Below are positions 62,611 through 64,000 of a stretch of 64,000 nt of DNA, piece by piece. A program made the position numbers and the translations under genes. Source of the stretch: Castanea sativa (taxonomy: Eukaryota > Streptophyta > Magnoliopsida > Fagales > Fagaceae); NCBI RefSeq assembly GCF_040712315.1, contig NC_134024.1, positions 24,750,658 to 24,814,657 of the forward strand. The letters run 5' to 3'. The notes under the pieces were generated by a model. It ran no database searches. It saw only the letters and a program-made list of their open reading frames with translations, and was not told the DNA's origin. Every line of letters starts with the position of its first letter. Within the stretch, counting starts at the first letter, position 1.

Positions 62611-63520
62611 TCCAATATTTAAAAACTAAACTTGAATTCACAAAACATAAGAGATAGATAGAATATCAAATGAATAAACATCAAATAAACTATCATAGTC
62701 AATAAAAACCAACAATGCTTGTGAAACAAGAACAATAAAAGAGAATATACATCAAAAATGAAAATGAGAATATACAACAAAAACTCTCATCAACAACTAA
62801 ACTACTCCTACTCCCCCTAAATACAAAAACTCTCTCTACTCTCCCCCTGAATACAAAAACTCTCTCTACTCTCCCCTTAAGTATAAGAGCAAAATCCTAA
62901 ACCTACTCTCCCTTTTGTTACATATTGCCAAAGGCCACCATCAAGGATCAGAGGGTGAAGGAGGTGGAAATGCACTCCAATACTCAGCAAAATCTGCTCT
63001 CGGGGTAACAACCTCAGTAAGTAGCTCATCAATAAGCTGTCTATGAGCTGCCTAAATGGTCATAAATCCAATATTTTAAAACTAAACTTGAATTCACAAA
63101 ACATAAGAGATAGAAAGAATATCAAATGAATAAACATCAAATAAACTATCATAGTCAATAAAAACCAACAATGTTTGTGAAACAAGAACAATAAAAGAGA
63201 ATATAAATCAAAAATGAAAATGAGAATATACAACAAAAACTCTCATCAACAACTAAACTACTCCTACTCCCCCTAAATACAAAAACTCTCTCTACTCTCC
63301 CCCTAAATACAAAAACTCTCTCTACTCTCCCCTTGAGTATAAGAGCAAAATCCTAAACCTGCTCTCCCTTTTGTTACATATTTCCAAAGGCAACCATCAA
63401 GGATCAGAGGGTAAATGAGGTGGAAAAGCACTCCAATACTTAGCAAAATCTGCTCTCGGGGCAACAACCTCAGTAAGTAGCTCATCAATAAGCTGTCTAT
63501 GCTGCCTAAATGGTCATAAA
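62611..63520 (-). repeat. Direct tandem duplication (~455 bp) within the retroelement
   Basis: The segment from TCCAATATTTAAAAACTAAA (62611) to CTGCCTAAATGGTCATAAA (about 63066) is repeated from 63067 to about 63520 with few differences. Each copy contains the C-terminal coding end (minus strand: LIDELLTEVVTPRADF... PSPSDP, then stop). Confidence 0.85.
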
Positions 63521-63928
63521 AGTCTCCATTATGACACGGAGTGAGAGAGGAGGAGTAACTATAGGATCAGTAGTATCATTAGCAGCAGGATCCACAACAA
63601 TCTCCTCGGTAGCAAGTTGATCACCAAAGGTAGAAGCAGTAGTAGAAGCTTCCCATCTTGGTCTCTTTGAAGTCTTAGTGCTTGGTTTAGCACACTTCAT
63701 CTGAGCTTGAAAGGTGGCTCCTATAGAGGAAGTAATATGTACTAACTCAAGAGAAGGAAAACTATCTAACCCTTGCCAGAGTAAAACCCTATAGATAAAA
63801 ATAAGAAAGAACAAATTATGTGCCTTGGATTTACTCCTATACACCTCAACAACGGTCTCAATAAAAAGGGAAAGAAAACACATGGACCCATCTGTGATAA
63901 AGGCATACATAAAAGCACATCTGTCCAA
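63506..63928 (-). pseudogene. Retroelement protein fragment (putative plant transposon protein domain)
   Basis: The minus-strand frame reads MDRCAFMYAFITDGSMCFLS, LFIETVVEVYRSKSKAHNLF and a Lys/Arg segment (KTSKRPRWE), then PPLSLRVIMETFMTI to a stop at 63506-63508. The TAG probably replaces a CAG Gln, because the following sequence continues in frame as AAxxQLIDELLTE. This resembles the putative plant transposon protein domain found next to PMD-like and gag-like genes in plant LTR elements; the match is from memory. The N-terminus probably lies farther upstream, beyond the window or a frameshift. Confidence 0.6.
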
Positions 63929-64000
63929 AGGGATGGTGTGAATGTGAAAGGAAGGAAAGATGTTATGACAAGCTATCCTAAAGAAAAGATAGTTAACCTC

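Larger units (their letters stand above)
61553..64000 (-). mobile_element. LTR retroelement, 3-prime part, runs off the window
   Basis: Minus-strand element. The 3-prime LTR (62392-61553) begins TGTTAGGTTC and ends TTAGGTTAAACA, with matching TGTT/AACA tips. Just upstream of it on the minus strand is a purine tract (AAAGGGGAAGA at about 62404-62394), as expected for the polypurine primer of plus-strand synthesis. The internal part encodes a domain often found in plant LTR-element proteins. The 5-prime LTR and any polymerase gene would lie beyond the window. Confidence 0.75.

Overview
The window is nuclear DNA from a flowering plant, most likely a woody eudicot. It is AT-rich, its genes carry plant-type introns, and the recognisable families are plant ones: a wall-associated kinase, a FEI-type LRR receptor kinase, a group C MAP kinase, a GH9 endoglucanase and plant mobile domain (PMD) genes. 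The transposons are typical of plants: MULE, hAT, LINE, SINE-like, LTR element and MITEs. The repeat styles remind me of Fagaceae (oak-like), but that is recollection, not something the sequence proves. Only one gene looks intact, a wall-associated receptor kinase (WAK-like) on the minus strand at 27565-33402, encoding 759 residues in three exons. Almost everything else is transposon, gene debris or repeat.

Layout. 1-6120: a palindromic MITE, then a MULE with a decayed MuDR-type transposase. Its ends are built from many short palindromic TCGAG...CTCGA modules. 6100-8575: a tandem duplication, then two ~340 bp inverted copies of one gene fragment around a spacer holding cysteine-rich exon debris. 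10869-15321 (minus): a FEI-like LRR kinase relic that keeps several correct splice sites. It has lost inner LRR exons where a LINE now sits, and its kinase is replaced by a MAPK exon fused at 11207/11208. 16708-22408 (minus): a five-exon PMD gene with three stop codons, inside an element whose end matches that of the first MULE. 22409-27400: gene-poor, with an orphan GC-richer leader and one GH9 exon.

27565-33402: the WAK-like gene. A non-autonomous hAT-like element (33508-34330, 8-bp target duplication) begins about 105 bp upstream of its ATG. 34621-39237: a 4.6 kb hAT element with 8-bp target duplication and a broken transposase. 39238-52980: a tandem array of ~0.79 kb units that becomes a higher-order array of ~1.905 kb (long unit plus short unit) from 42398 onward. 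The long unit differs by one ~0.32 kb MITE-like insertion.

53250-60790 is an inverted, older copy of 26985-31075. It carries a WAK kinase pseudogene (57081-58294) and a three-level nest of inverted-repeat transposons. 61553-64000 is the 3-prime LTR and inner part of a minus-strand LTR retroelement that runs off the window.

The region therefore looks like a receptor-kinase locus duplicated in inverted orientation, with a repeat array between the copies. Differences among array copies fall mostly on CAG/CTG trinucleotides. This may reflect base-calling error at CHG-methylated sites, so fine differences there should be read with care.
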